This document shows, in pieces, positions 27,603 through 36,742 of a stretch of DNA of 64,000 nucleotides. The DNA is from JAGWRI01 sp963728785 (GTDB lineage: Bacteria > Gemmatimonadota > Gemmatimonadetes > Gemmatimonadales > Gemmatimonadaceae), in assembly GCA_963728785.1 (NCBI GenBank), contig CAVSKV010000004.1:496001-560000 (forward strand). Reading direction: 5' to 3'. Both the position numbers and the translations under genes were made by a program. The notes beneath the pieces were generated by a model. The model searched no databases and was not told the origin of the DNA. It worked only from the letters and a program-made list of their open reading frames with translations. Each line of letters opens with the position of its first letter. Position 1 is the stretch's first letter.

Positions 27603-28981
27603 CCCGCCCGCTCGCGGTCGCTGCACCGACGCGGCCCCTCACGGCTACGGCGCTCGTCGTGTCTTTGCTTTGCGCCGCCGCACCGCGCGTACTGCGCGCG
27701 CAGTCCGCCGACTCCGTCCCCGCCGAACGCCTCGCCGCGCGCGAATCGTTCCGCCAGGCGCGGTTCGGCCTGTTCATCCACTGGGGCGTGTACAGCCTGC
27801 TCGGCCGCGCCGAGTGGGTGATGGAGAACCAGAAGATTCCCGTGGGCACGTACGAGTGGCTGGCGTCCACCTTCGATCCGGTCAAATTCGACGCCCACGA
27901 GTGGGTGTCACTCGCCAAGGCTGCCGGCGTCCGCTACATCACCATCACGTCGCGCCACCATGATGGTTTTAGTATGTTCGCCACCAAGGCCACGCCGTAC
28001 AACATCGTAAACTGGACGCGCTTTGGCCGCGACCCGCTCAAGGAACTGGCCGACGAGTGCCACAAGCAGGGCATCGAACTCTTCTTCTATTATTCGCAGC
28101 TCGACTGGCACAACCCCGATTACTGGCCGCGCGGCCAGACGGGGCACAACACCGGCCGTCCCGACGGCGGCGACTGGAATCGGTACCTGCAGTTCATGGA
28201 CACGCAGCTTACCGAACTGCTCACGAACTACGGGCCCATCGGCGGCATCTGGTTCGACGGCATGTGGGACAAGCCCGACGCCGACTGGCAGCTGCCGCGC
28301 ACCTACGCCCTCATCCACCGGCTGCAGCCCTCGGCGCTGATCGTGCCCAACCACCACCAGGCGCCCAAGCCGGGCGAGGACGTGCAGACCTTCGAGCAGG
28401 ACCTGCCGGGGGCCAACACCGCCGGGTTCAACACCACGACCATCGGCGGCCTGCCGCTCGAGACCTCGATGACGATGAACGATTCGTGGGGGTTCAACAT
28501 CACCGACCACGACTTCAAATCGGCCAACGAATTGATTTCCAAGCTCGTCGGCGCGGCGGGGCGCGACGCGAACCTGCTCCTCAACATCGGGCCGCGCCCC
28601 GACGGCACCATCCAGCCCGAGGCGGTGGAGCGGCTCAAGGCCATCGGCGAATGGATGAAGACCTATGGTACGTCCATCTACGACACGCGCGGCGGGCCGA
28701 TCTCGCCCCGTGAATGGGGCGTGACCACCTACCGCGGCGACACAGTGTTCGTGCACATCCTCAACTGGCCGGACGTGGCGTTGGCCATTCCGAACTTCGG
28801 GCGGCGGATCGTGAAGGCGGCGATGCTCGCGGGCGGCGCGCCGGTGGGGGTGGTCCAGAACGACACGTCGATCACGCTCACCTTGCCCGATCTGCCGGCG
28901 GGGGAGCCGGACCATGTGGTCGTGCTGATCCTGGCCCCTGCGGTGCGCCAGGCCGGCCACTCTGATGGGACGAGCGGATAA
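27557..28981 (+). CDS. Exported GH29 alpha-L-fucosidase
   Basis: 474 residues from ATG 27557, giving a long basic N-region and a signal helix (ATALVVSLLCAAAPRVLRAQ). RFGLFIHWGVYSLLG and SRHHDGFSMF are GH29 signatures, and GGIWFDGMWD carries the predicted nucleophile Asp234. The C-terminal domain is a short beta-sandwich. It should remove L-fucose from glycans in the periplasm. The last codons and the stop lie within a large inverted repeat (28951-29041), so its native C-terminus may have been altered by insertion of that element. Confidence 0.92.
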   Translation: MVRTTARRPRSRARLTRPLAVAAPTRPLTATALVVSLLCAAAPRVLRAQSADSVPAERLAARESFRQARFGLFIHWGVYSLLGRAEWVMENQKIPVGTYEWLASTFDPVKFDAHEWVSLAKAAGVRYITITSRHHDGFSMFATKATPYNIVNWTRFGRDPLKELADECHKQGIELFFYYSQLDWHNPDYWPRGQTGHNTGRPDGGDWNRYLQFMDTQLTELLTNYGPIGGIWFDGMWDKPDADWQLPRTYALIHRLQPSALIVPNHHQAPKPGEDVQTFEQDLPGANTAGFNTTTIGGLPLETSMTMNDSWGFNITDHDFKSANELISKLVGAAGRDANLLLNIGPRPDGTIQPEAVERLKAIGEWMKTYGTSIYDTRGGPISPREWGVTTYRGDTVFVHILNWPDVALAIPNFGRRIVKAAMLAGGAPVGVVQNDTSITLTLPDLPAGEPDHVVVLILAPAVRQAGHSDGTSG

Positions 28982-29041
28982 CGGCCGATTCATCCGATTG
29001 GTCGGCTGTTATCCGATCGGTCACTTACAGAGTGGCCGGCC
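28951..29041. repeat. Long imperfect hairpin, left end of GxxExxY cassette (two inverted repeat copies)
   Basis: GGCCGGCCACTCTG (28951-28964) pairs perfectly with 29028-29041, and inside it CGGATAAC (28975-28982) pairs with GTTATCCG (29008-29015) and GCCGA with TCGGC. Each arm is one copy of a bipartite motif GTTATCCG-N(12-14)-GAGTGGCC. A third copy lies at 29543-29572 beyond the GxxExxY gene. It may also terminate transcription of the two convergent genes. Confidence 0.75.
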
Positions 29042-29433
29042 GGCGTTCCGACCGATCCTCTATTTGGTTTTACGAGCCGGTGGAACTTGGCGTTGGGCCC
29101 GAAGTGTAGCAGCAATCCGACCTCCAGGTTCGTCGCGCGCAGGTAGTTGTAGACCTGCCGCTTGGCCACGTTCGGCAGGTCGTGGCTGGCCTTCAGCTCC
29201 ACGACCACTCGCTCGTCCACTACCATGTCGAGCCGCTGCGACGTCAGCGCTTGACTCTTGTACGAGATTTGCACCGCGACCTCTCGACCCACCTGATGTC
29301 CGCGCGCCATCAGTTCCTCTTCCATGGCGCGAACGTAGACGTGCTCCAGAAAGCCGTAGCCGAGGATGTTGTAGACCTCGTAGAAGGCGCCGATGATCGC
29401 GTGCGTCAGCTCTTCTTCGATGAGTTGGAGCAT
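28990..29433 (-). CDS. GxxExxY (PD-(D/E)XK_3-type) protein
   Basis: 147 residues from ATG 29433 (MLQLIEEELTHAIIGAFYEV). GYGFLEHVYVRAMEEEL contains the eponymous G-x2-E-x2-Y, and LDMVVDERVVVELKAS is the PD-(D/E)xK-like core (Asp ... ExK). Family end KFHRLVKPNR is followed by 21 extra residues encoded by the flanking repeat. These proteins often sit in rRNA intervening sequences or alone between repeats, and their biochemical role is not established. Flanked by inverted repeats, this gene looks like a discrete inserted cassette. Confidence 0.87.
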   Translation of the reverse strand: MLQLIEEELTHAIIGAFYEVYNILGYGFLEHVYVRAMEEELMARGHQVGREVAVQISYKSQALTSQRLDMVVDERVVVELKASHDLPNVAKRQVYNYLRATNLEVGLLLHFGPNAKFHRLVKPNRGSVGTPAGHSVSDRSDNSRPIG

Positions 29434-29542
29434 GGGTCCAAATTGCACCGTCACCCGATCCAAACCGCCACCGATTGGGCGCCGACTGGAGCGTCTTGGC
29501 GCACTGGACACTCTGTACATGCGTCATCGGACACCGGCCGAT

Positions 29543-29572
29543 GTTATCCGCTCTGGCATGAGCCGAGTGGCC
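29543..29572. repeat. Right-end inverted repeat of the GxxExxY cassette
   Basis: GTTATCCG (29543-29550), 14 nt, GAGTGGCC (29565-29572): same spacing and orientation as 29008-29037, and the inverse of 28955-28982. It lies 9 bp from the end of the ADOP permease gene. Confidence 0.65.
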
Positions 29573-29581
29573 CCACCCGAA

Positions 29582-32299
29582 TCATTCTTCCCGCAACGCG
29601 TCCATTGGATCCACCCGCGCCGCTCGCCACGCCGGCAGCAACGCGGCCCCCATCGCGACCCCGCCCAGCAGGACGGCCGACAGCATCAGTATCCGCGGGT
29701 CGGTGGGCGTGAGTTCGAACAGGAACGAGGCCACGTACCGCGTGGTCGCCAGCGCGAGCAGCACGCCCGCCACGAGCCCGATCGCCACGAGCGTGCCCGC
29801 CTCGCCCACCACCATCCGCATCACCCGCGGTCCGGCGGCACCCAGCGCCATCCGGATCCCGATCTCGTTCCGGCGTCGAGTGACCGTGTACGACATCGTG
29901 CCGTAGAGGCCGATCACGGCGAGCAGCAGGGCCAGCGCGCCGAAGAATCCGGAAAGGATGGCCAGCAGCCGCGGCCGCGCTTCCGACTGCGAGATCTGAT
30001 CGTCGAGGGTCGTGAACTGAAGCGAGAGGCTGGGACTCATCCGCGTCGTCGCCGCCTTCACCGCGGGAATGAGCGAGGTCGGCGCGCCCTTGCCGCGGAT
30101 CACGAAGCTGATGTCCGACCCGGCGCCGTCTCCCTGGCCCACCGGCAGGTAGATCACCGCCCTCGGCTTCTCGCTCATCGACCGGTACTTCTCGGTGGCC
30201 ACTTCGCCCACGATCCGGAACGGCGGGCCCGCCGAATCGCCATTCTGAACCGAGAACGTTCGTCCGATGGGGGACTGGTCGCCGAACAGCTGGTGCGACG
30301 CCGTCTCGTTGATGATCGCCACGAGGGGCGAGCCGGGGCCGTCGGCGTCGGTGAACACGCGTCCGGTCACCAGGTGCACGTGCATGGTGCCGAAGTAGCC
30401 GTCGCTCACCTGATTGAAGTAGCTCATCGGCAGTTTGCTCTTGCCCGATGGCGGCGTATACCCTGGCACGACCAGCGGGCCGTTCCACCCCATGCCGGCG
30501 GCCGCAGTGATCAACGCAGCGGCCGCGTTCGTGACCCCGGGCGCCTGCCGCAGGTTGGTCACCATCTGCTTCTGCAGCAGCGCGTACGTCGCATTGGCAT
30601 CCGGCCCACTGTGCGCACCGGCCATCTTGGAGAAATCCATGGAGGCGATCAGCACGCCGTGACTGTCGAACCCCGGGTCTACGGTCACGAGCTTGCGGAA
30701 GCTCGCCATGAGCAGCACGGCGACGCTCACCAGCCCGAGCGACAGCGCCACCTGGGCGACCACCAGTGCGCGGCCGGCGCGGTACCGCGCGTCGCCCACC
30801 ACGCCGCGTCCGCCCGCCTTCATCGCCCCCTGCGGATCCACGCGGCTGGCGCGCCACGCCGGCAACAGCCCAAACAGCAGCGCCGTCGCCGCCGCCACAC
30901 CGATCGTGAACCCGAGCACGTGCCCGTCCATCGGTAGGGCGAGGTCAACGGGCTGTTGGCCATTCGAGATGAACCCGACGAGCAGCCGTGCAGCCCACTC
31001 GGCGAACAGCAGGCCCAGCGCCGCGCCCGCCGCCGCCACCACGAGACTCTCCGTGAACAGCTGCCGGACCACGCGCCAGCGACCGGCGCCGATCGCCATG
31101 CGGATGGCGATCTCGCGCTGCCGGGCCGCGCCGCGCGCCAGCATCAAGTTGGCGATGTTGGCGCAGGCGATGAGCAGCACCACCCCAACGGCTGCCAGCA
31201 GGAAGTAGAGCGCCGAGCGGTACTGGTCACGGACCCCCGAGATTCCGCTCGGCGCGTCCACGGCGCCCAGGGAGTTCTTGAGATAGCTCTCCACGTCCGA
31301 CTGCGCCCACCCCTGCGGCCGCGTCGCCGCGAAGATCGCCGGCGCTGCCGTGGCCAGCCCGGCGTTCACCTGCGCCAGCGTGAGACCCGGCTTGATTCGG
31401 CCGACAACCAGCAGATACCACCGGCTGCGCTGGTCGAGCACCTTCGGCCCGTAGAACATCGTCTCGGTGCAGATCGGCGCGTAGACGTCGGCGTGCTCAC
31501 CGACCTCGATGCCGAAGAAGGCCGGGTCAGCCACTCCTGTGATCGTGAACGGATTCCCGGAGAGCGTGATCTGGTGTCCGACCGCGGCCTGGGCGCCGCC
31601 GAATTCGCGCTGTGCGAACCCGTCGCTCACCGCCGCCACCGCCGGGCACCCGCGGAAGTCGTCGCTCTGCTGCAGCAGCCGTCCCGCCTCGGCGCGCACG
31701 CCCAGCGCGCGGAAGAAATCACCGCTCACCCGCGCCCCGCCCACGTTCCGCACTTCACCTGTCGGCGCCAGGTTGAACGTCGCGTCGGCATAGGCGAAGC
31801 TGCTCGCGAACACGTTCGAGTCGGCGCGGATCTGCTCCCACAACGGATTGGTGAAGTAGTTGTTGTCCGAAGGACTGTTGTCCCCCGGCGATTTCATATA
31901 CACGTCCATGAGCTGATCGGGGTGCTGCACCGGCAGCGACCTGAGCACGACGGCGTTGGTCAAGCTGAAGATGGCCGTGTTCGCGCCGATGCCGAGCGCC
32001 AGCGACAGAATGGCGACCAGTGCGAACCCCGGGCTCGCCAACAGCGCCCGTAGTGCGTAGCGCACGTCGGCCACCGCCGATTCGAGCCACACGAACACAT
32101 CGGCATCGTGCGTCCGCTCCTTCTGCGCCGTCCGATTCCCGAACCGGCGCCGCGCCTCGCTCGCCGCATCGGCCTCGCTCAGTCCCGCGCCGCGCAGTTC
32201 GTCTGCCCGTTCGTCGAGGTGAAACGCCAGTTCACGATCCAGATCGCGCGCGTGCCGATCGGGCCTGAGCAAGTTGAGGATGCGGTTCGTCCACGACAT
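29582..32299 (-). CDS. ADOP-type permease (duplicated FtsX/MacB permease)
   Basis: 905 residues. An N-terminal permease prefix domain (RDLDRELAFHLDERADELRG, then SEARRRFGN) is followed by two MacB-like units. Each has a TM, a periplasmic domain and three TMs: LVAILSLALGIGANTAIFSL begins the first; REIAIRMAIGAGRWRVVRQL and NEIGIRMALGAAGPRVMRMV mark the two FtsX cores, and the C-terminus is AWRAARVDPMDALREE. It lacks an ATPase domain. This architecture, with a PadR regulator directly upstream, is the acidobacterial duplicated orphan permease arrangement. Substrate unknown. Confidence 0.93.
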   Translation of the reverse strand: MSWTNRILNLLRPDRHARDLDRELAFHLDERADELRGAGLSEADAASEARRRFGNRTAQKERTHDADVFVWLESAVADVRYALRALLASPGFALVAILSLALGIGANTAIFSLTNAVVLRSLPVQHPDQLMDVYMKSPGDNSPSDNNYFTNPLWEQIRADSNVFASSFAYADATFNLAPTGEVRNVGGARVSGDFFRALGVRAEAGRLLQQSDDFRGCPAVAAVSDGFAQREFGGAQAAVGHQITLSGNPFTITGVADPAFFGIEVGEHADVYAPICTETMFYGPKVLDQRSRWYLLVVGRIKPGLTLAQVNAGLATAAPAIFAATRPQGWAQSDVESYLKNSLGAVDAPSGISGVRDQYRSALYFLLAAVGVVLLIACANIANLMLARGAARQREIAIRMAIGAGRWRVVRQLFTESLVVAAAGAALGLLFAEWAARLLVGFISNGQQPVDLALPMDGHVLGFTIGVAAATALLFGLLPAWRASRVDPQGAMKAGGRGVVGDARYRAGRALVVAQVALSLGLVSVAVLLMASFRKLVTVDPGFDSHGVLIASMDFSKMAGAHSGPDANATYALLQKQMVTNLRQAPGVTNAAAALITAAAGMGWNGPLVVPGYTPPSGKSKLPMSYFNQVSDGYFGTMHVHLVTGRVFTDADGPGSPLVAIINETASHQLFGDQSPIGRTFSVQNGDSAGPPFRIVGEVATEKYRSMSEKPRAVIYLPVGQGDGAGSDISFVIRGKGAPTSLIPAVKAATTRMSPSLSLQFTTLDDQISQSEARPRLLAILSGFFGALALLLAVIGLYGTMSYTVTRRRNEIGIRMALGAAGPRVMRMVVGEAGTLVAIGLVAGVLLALATTRYVASFLFELTPTDPRILMLSAVLLGGVAMGAALLPAWRAARVDPMDALREE

Positions 32300-32312
32300 G
32301 GAGCCCTCGCTA

Positions 32313-32335
32313 GACAGTCGGACAGTCGGACAGCG
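32313..32335. repeat. 8-bp tandem repeat, ACAGTCGG type
   Basis: Two full and one partial unit of ACAGTCGG (reverse complement CCGACTGT) between the permease and padR genes. One member of a family seen also at 42184, 42300, 43169 and 54671. Confidence 0.7.
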
Positions 32336-32344
32336 AAACAGCGT

Positions 32345-32680
32345 TTACGCAAACCTCAATAGTCGCGCCACCCCATCCGTCAGCCGCGCCCAGCTCTCCT
32401 CCTCCTCGGCCAACTGGCGCTTTCCCGCGGCGGTGATCGTGTAGAACCGCGCCTGCCGATTCCTTTCCGTCAGGCCCCATTTTCCCTTGATCCACCCATC
32501 CTGCTCCATCCGGTGCAGGGCGGGGTAGAGTGACCCCTCCTCCACCCGCAACATATCGGCGGATCCCTGCTGGATGTGTTGCGTGATGGCGTATCCGTGC
32601 AGCGGCCCGCGCACGGAGAGCGTGCGCAGCAAGAGGAGGCCGAGCGTGCCCTGCAGAATGTCGTTCCCGGCTTTCGGCAT
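32345..32680 (-). CDS. PadR-family transcriptional regulator
   Basis: 111 residues. ILQGTLGLLLLRTLSVRGPL and HGYAITQHIQQGS begin the winged helix, VEEGSLYPALHRMEQDGWIK is the recognition helix and wing, and FYTITAAGKRQLAEEEESW the start of the dimer helix. It is 45 bp upstream of the ADOP permease, with which it should form an operon and which it probably represses. The AT-richer stretch upstream (32694-32722, containing TATGCT on the minus strand) is the likely promoter and operator. Confidence 0.93.
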   Translation of the reverse strand: MPKAGNDILQGTLGLLLLRTLSVRGPLHGYAITQHIQQGSADMLRVEEGSLYPALHRMEQDGWIKGKWGLTERNRQARFYTITAAGKRQLAEEEESWARLTDGVARLLRFA

Positions 32681-32853
32681 GATTCCCTGACCTGGCTAAG
32701 CATAGCTGTCTAGGTAACGGTAGCCGAGCGCCCCGCATCCGTCAACTGAGACACCCACCGTTCCAAGAACCGTTGCTCGGGTCGGGGAGCCGCTGACGCC
32801 AGACGGGCGAATGTGCTGACTGACGGCGCCCTACGCCTGCCGAGCTTTCAGCC

Positions 32854-33843
32854 ATGACTCCCGGCACCCAAAGCCCTCCCTCCCCCTCCCCCGCCCCCGC
32901 CCCCGCCCCCCCGGGCAAGGGCGATCGCTTCCTCGCCCTCTGCGCCGCACTCGCCGCACTGGGCCTGGTGTTCGCGCTGGCCGTGCGCCCCTGGTACCTG
33001 AGCTGGGGCGCCAACGGATTCGAGCAGGTGATGCCGCTCCCCGGCGACGACATCGTCGCCGACGCCGGTACGCAGGAGACCCGCGCCATCACCGTCCACG
33101 CGCCCGCGGATTCCGTCTGGCCCTGGGTGGCCCAGCTGGGACAGGACCGCGGCGGCTTCTACAGCTACGACCTGCTCGAGAATCTCGTGGGCTGCGAGAT
33201 GCCCACGGTGGACGTTCTGCGCCCCGACAAGCAGACGTGGGCGGTGGGCGACAAGCTGTGGATGTATCCGTCCACCAAGGCCGGCGGGGTGGGGTACGCG
33301 ACGCTTCGCGTATACGTCCCCGGACGCGTCCTGGCGTTCGGCACGCATGCCGCCGGCACGCCGCTCACCGCGCCCGAAGACGGCAGTTGGTCGTTCGCGC
33401 TGGAAAGCCTCACCGACTCCACCACGCGGATCCTCGTGCGCGGACGCGGCGCGGCGGGCCGCTCGCTGCTCGGCGCGGCCTTCGACCGCTCGATCTTCGA
33501 GCCCATGCACTTCGCCATGGAAAAGCGCATGCTGATCGGCATCCGCCGACTGGCCGAAGGGCGCGAACGCGGCCGCGTGGCCAACCACGTCCAGGTGGTG
33601 CTGTGGGTGCTGACCTTCGCGATGTTCGTGGCCGGCGTGGAGTCAATGTTCCGCCGCGCCGCCTGGAAGCGCGCCCTCACGGGCACGGTGGCGGCCGCCG
33701 TGGTGTTCCAGGTACTCACCCTCGGCCAGCCGCCGCTCGACGTGGGCGTGCTCCTCGTGTTGATGGTGGCCACGCTGCTCTGGTGGCCCGTGAAACCGGG
33801 CAGCCCGCTCGCCGCGATGCTGGAGAGTGCGCGCGCCGCTTGA
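32854..33843 (+). CDS. Membrane protein with SRPBCC-like domain
   Basis: 329 residues. A Pro/Ala-rich N-terminus, one hydrophobic segment (LALCAALAALGLVFALAVRP), then a soluble domain ITVHAPADSVWPWVAQLGQD with RGGFYSYDLLENLVGCEMP, typical of START/SRPBCC-fold proteins annotated with unknown function, and three C-terminal membrane segments from about residue 245. A ligand-binding role at the membrane is possible but unproven. Confidence 0.78.
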   Translation: MTPGTQSPPSPSPAPAPAPPGKGDRFLALCAALAALGLVFALAVRPWYLSWGANGFEQVMPLPGDDIVADAGTQETRAITVHAPADSVWPWVAQLGQDRGGFYSYDLLENLVGCEMPTVDVLRPDKQTWAVGDKLWMYPSTKAGGVGYATLRVYVPGRVLAFGTHAAGTPLTAPEDGSWSFALESLTDSTTRILVRGRGAAGRSLLGAAFDRSIFEPMHFAMEKRMLIGIRRLAEGRERGRVANHVQVVLWVLTFAMFVAGVESMFRRAAWKRALTGTVAAAVVFQVLTLGQPPLDVGVLLVLMVATLLWWPVKPGSPLAAMLESARAA

Positions 33844-33929
33844 CGCGCGCGCCACGCGCGAGCCGTTGTCCGGCGGCGCGCGCCGATGCACTATGAGAGT
33901 CGCGAGCGTACGCACGAATCCCAACCGCC

Positions 33930-34694
33930 ATGCCACCTACCGAACGTATCGCCATCGTCACCGGCACCAGCTCCGGCATCGGACGCGCGCTCGCCGATAA
34001 CCTGCTGCACGGCGGCTGGGCCGTGATCGGCGTGGCCCGCCGCCCCTCGGACATCCACCACGCGCTGTACCACCACCTGCGCCTGGACCTCGCCGATCTC
34101 GACGCCATGACGACGTCGTTCGAACATGAGGTCGCGCCACGCCTGGGTGAGGCCGGAGTCCGGCGCATCGGCCTCGTGAACAACGCGGCGTCCATCGGCC
34201 GGCCGGCCACCGTGGACGTCGTGGAGCCCCACGAACTACTCGCCACCTACGCCATCAACGTGGTCGCCCCCACATGGCTCATGGCCTTCGTGCTGCGCCA
34301 CGCGCCGCGCGCGGCGGCCGTGCGCATCGTGAACGTTTCCTCGGGCGCCGCGGTGCGCGCCATTCCCGGACTCATCGAGTATTGTGGAAGCAAGGCCGCC
34401 CTGCGCATGTCCGGCATGGTAGCCGCCGCCGACCTCGGCACCGAGCCTCTGGCCGGCCGGGCTCCCGCCGACGTCGCCATGCTCAGCTACTCGCCGGGCA
34501 CGGTGGACACCGCCATGCAGGCCGAGGTCCGGTCGCAGCCGCCCGACGTCTTTCCGTCGGCCGGAATGTTCCGGGCGTTCCACGACCAGGGCCAGCTCGC
34601 GCCCGCGGACGCGCCGGCCCGGGAGATCGCCGAGTTCCTCGACTCCGCCCGCCAGGCGCGGTTCGCCGAACGACGGCTGGGGGAGAAGTCGTGA
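33930..34694 (+). CDS. Short-chain dehydrogenase/reductase
   Basis: 254 residues. IAIVTGTSSGIGRALADNLL is the TGxxxGxG cofactor site, RIGLVNNAASIG the NNAG block, IVNVSSGAAVRAIPGLIEYC with GSK supplies the catalytic Ser and Tyr-x3-Lys. SYSPGTVDTAMQ is the PG motif. The closest pattern I recognise is the sepiapterin-reductase-like group, but the substrate is not certain. Confidence 0.9.
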   Translation: MPPTERIAIVTGTSSGIGRALADNLLHGGWAVIGVARRPSDIHHALYHHLRLDLADLDAMTTSFEHEVAPRLGEAGVRRIGLVNNAASIGRPATVDVVEPHELLATYAINVVAPTWLMAFVLRHAPRAAAVRIVNVSSGAAVRAIPGLIEYCGSKAALRMSGMVAAADLGTEPLAGRAPADVAMLSYSPGTVDTAMQAEVRSQPPDVFPSAGMFRAFHDQGQLAPADAPAREIAEFLDSARQARFAERRLGEKS

Positions 34695-34774
34695 TCGAAC
34701 CATGACTTTGCGTCCGCGCGGCCTTTAGGATATACAGGGTCGGCAGGTCCCTTCCCCCTGACGGCCGGGTCTCC

Positions 34775-35275
34775 ATGCGCATTCTCGCTTCGCTACTCGT
34801 TGCTGCGGCTGGCGCGGCGTTCACCGCCGGCTGCGCGTCGTCTGGTGCCGTCGGCGTCAATGGCCGGTCCTGCACTCCGGCAACCGTCGATAGTACCTAC
34901 GCGGCGCTCGGCGTCGTGTACCGCAACTGCGACGTCGATTCACCGGCCGTCGCCATCTCCACCAACATCCGACCCGACCTCCAGGGGGCGACCGCGCTCT
35001 CCTGCATGTCGGCCACGGTGCAGTTCGTGGTGGACGAGCACGGCCATGTCATTCCCGCCGGCGCCACGGTCGTCCGAACCAACCTGACCGCCTTCGGCCG
35101 CATGGTGCTCGACGACGTGCCTCAGTGGACGTATCGTCCGGCCGTCAAGGACGGGGTGCCCGTGCGCCAGCTCGTGCAGATCAAGAAGACGGTCCAGACG
35201 AGTGTCACAAGGGTCCCGGTCGGACGCGCTCCACCGACGCGCAGCGGAAGCACCATTGCCCCTGAGGACTGCTGA
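34775..35275 (+). CDS. TonB-C-like lipoprotein
   Basis: 166 residues. A signal and lipobox (LLVAAAGAAFTAGC) place it at a membrane. VDEHGHVIPAGATVVRTNLT and FGRMVLDDVPQWTYRPAVKD with GVPVRQLVQIKKTV are the conserved strand-helix-strand of TonB C-terminal energy-transfer domains, here without a TonB membrane anchor or proline linker. Gemmatimonadota carry many such stand-alone domains; role unknown. It is 6 bp upstream of the DUF1801 gene. Confidence 0.8.
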   Translation: MRILASLLVAAAGAAFTAGCASSGAVGVNGRSCTPATVDSTYAALGVVYRNCDVDSPAVAISTNIRPDLQGATALSCMSATVQFVVDEHGHVIPAGATVVRTNLTAFGRMVLDDVPQWTYRPAVKDGVPVRQLVQIKKTVQTSVTRVPVGRAPPTRSGSTIAPEDC

Positions 35276-35281
35276 CGGCCC

Positions 35282-35890
35282 ATGCCTTCTCGAGACCCGC
35301 GCATCGACGCGTACATCGCGAACTCGGCGCCCTTCGCGCAACCGATTCTCACGCACCTGCGGGCCGTCGTCCACGCCGCGTGCCCCGACGTGCAGGAAAC
35401 CATCAAGTGGGGGTTCCCGCACTTTCAGTACCGCGGGATGCTCTGCGCCATGTCCGCGTTCAAGTCGCACTGCGCGCTCGGCTTCTGGAAGGGATCGCTG
35501 GTCGTGCCGGCCGCCGAGCGCGCCAGAGACGCCAACGGCCTGAGAGTGTTCGGGCGCATCACATCGCTGGCCGGCCTGCCGAGCGACCGCAAACTCGCCA
35601 GCTACGTCAAGCAGGCGATGAAGCTGAACGAAACCGGCGTCAAGGCGCCGCAGTTCGCCAATCGCAAGCCGCGTCCGGCCCCCAGGACGCCCCACTACCT
35701 GATGGCAGCCATTCGCAAGAACAAAAAGGCGCTCGCCACCTGGACCGTGTCGTCGCCCAGCCACAAGCGGGAGTACGTCCAGTGGGTGACCGAGGCCAAA
35801 ACGGAGCCGACGCGCGTCAAGCGGGTGGCCACCACGGTCGAGTGGCTGGCCCAGGGCAAGGCGCGCAACTGGAAGTACGTCAAGAAATAG
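35282..35890 (+). CDS. YdeI/DUF1801-family protein
   Basis: 202 residues. DPRIDAYIANSAPFAQPILT with HLRAVVHAACPDVQETIKWG and FPHFQYRGMLCAMSAFK form the DUF1801 domain; the C-terminal AIRKNKKALATWTVSSPSHK and REYVQWVTEAKTEPTRVKRV is the YdeI/OmpD-associated tail. Function is poorly known. It sits between the TonB-like lipoprotein and a methyltransferase in the same direction with gaps of 6 and 3 bp, so all three are probably co-transcribed. Confidence 0.9.
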   Translation: MPSRDPRIDAYIANSAPFAQPILTHLRAVVHAACPDVQETIKWGFPHFQYRGMLCAMSAFKSHCALGFWKGSLVVPAAERARDANGLRVFGRITSLAGLPSDRKLASYVKQAMKLNETGVKAPQFANRKPRPAPRTPHYLMAAIRKNKKALATWTVSSPSHKREYVQWVTEAKTEPTRVKRVATTVEWLAQGKARNWKYVKK

Positions 35891-35893
35891 CGG

Positions 35894-36742
35894 ATGCGCG
35901 AAGGCACCCCGAGCCGTACGGCGTACCGCGTGGCGCTTCGCCGGGCCGAGCACCAACTGGCCGACCGCCCGCTCGTGCTCGACGATCCCGTGGCGCTGCG
36001 CGTGATCCGCGCCGAAGACGCCGCCGAGCTGCGCCGCGACCCGCACGCGCTCGAGCGGTCCCGGCTCGATCCATACCTGCGGGCGTTCATGGTGGCGCGC
36101 AGCCGGTTCGCGGAGGATTCGCTGGGCCGGGCCGTGGAGCGCGGCGCACGCCAGTACGTGCTCCTCGGCGCCGGACTCGACACGTTTGCATATAGAAATC
36201 CATATAGTACGCTGCGCGTGTTCGAGGTGGACCACCCGTCCACGCAGCAGTGGAAGCGGTGGCGGCTGGAGCAGGGAAAGGTGCCCATTCCCGGCTCGCT
36301 CACCTACGCCCCGGTGGACTTCGAAAAGGAGATGCTGGCCGGCGGGCTCGCCGCGGCGCGGTTCGACCACTCGGCGCCGGCCATGTTCGCCATGCTCGGC
36401 GTGGTGCCGTATCTCACCCTCGACGCGCTGCGCGCCACGTGGGGGTTCGTCGCGGGGGGCGGCGCGGGCAGCGGTATCGTGTTCGACTATTCCGTGCCGC
36501 GGGAGCATCTGTCCGGCGTCCAGCGGCGGGTGTTCGACGCCATGGCCGAACGGGTGGCGGCGGCCGGCGAACCGTGGAAGACCGCCTTCGAGCCGGCTGC
36601 GCTGGAGCGCGAACTTCGCGGGCTCGGATTCACACGCTTCGAAGATCTGGACGGCGACGCGATCAATGCCCGCTACTTCGCCGGTCGCACCGACGACCTG
36701 CATGTGGGCGGCGCTGCGCGATTGATGCTCGCCCTAACCTGA
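35894..36742 (+). CDS. Leucine carboxymethyltransferase-like SAM-dependent methyltransferase
   Basis: 282 residues. TAYRVALRRAEHQLADRPLV and the DDPVAL pattern, VARSRFAEDSLGRAVERGAR and QYVLLGAGLDTFAYR are the PF04072 (LCM/PpmA-like) signatures, with FEVDHPSTQQWKR binding the SAM ribose. Such bacterial proteins usually methylate small molecules or polyketide-type carboxyls, and the true substrate is unknown. Its last 9 bp overlap the convergent M61-like gene. Confidence 0.88.
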   Translation: MREGTPSRTAYRVALRRAEHQLADRPLVLDDPVALRVIRAEDAAELRRDPHALERSRLDPYLRAFMVARSRFAEDSLGRAVERGARQYVLLGAGLDTFAYRNPYSTLRVFEVDHPSTQQWKRWRLEQGKVPIPGSLTYAPVDFEKEMLAGGLAAARFDHSAPAMFAMLGVVPYLTLDALRATWGFVAGGGAGSGIVFDYSVPREHLSGVQRRVFDAMAERVAAAGEPWKTAFEPAALERELRGLGFTRFEDLDGDAINARYFAGRTDDLHVGGAARLMLALT

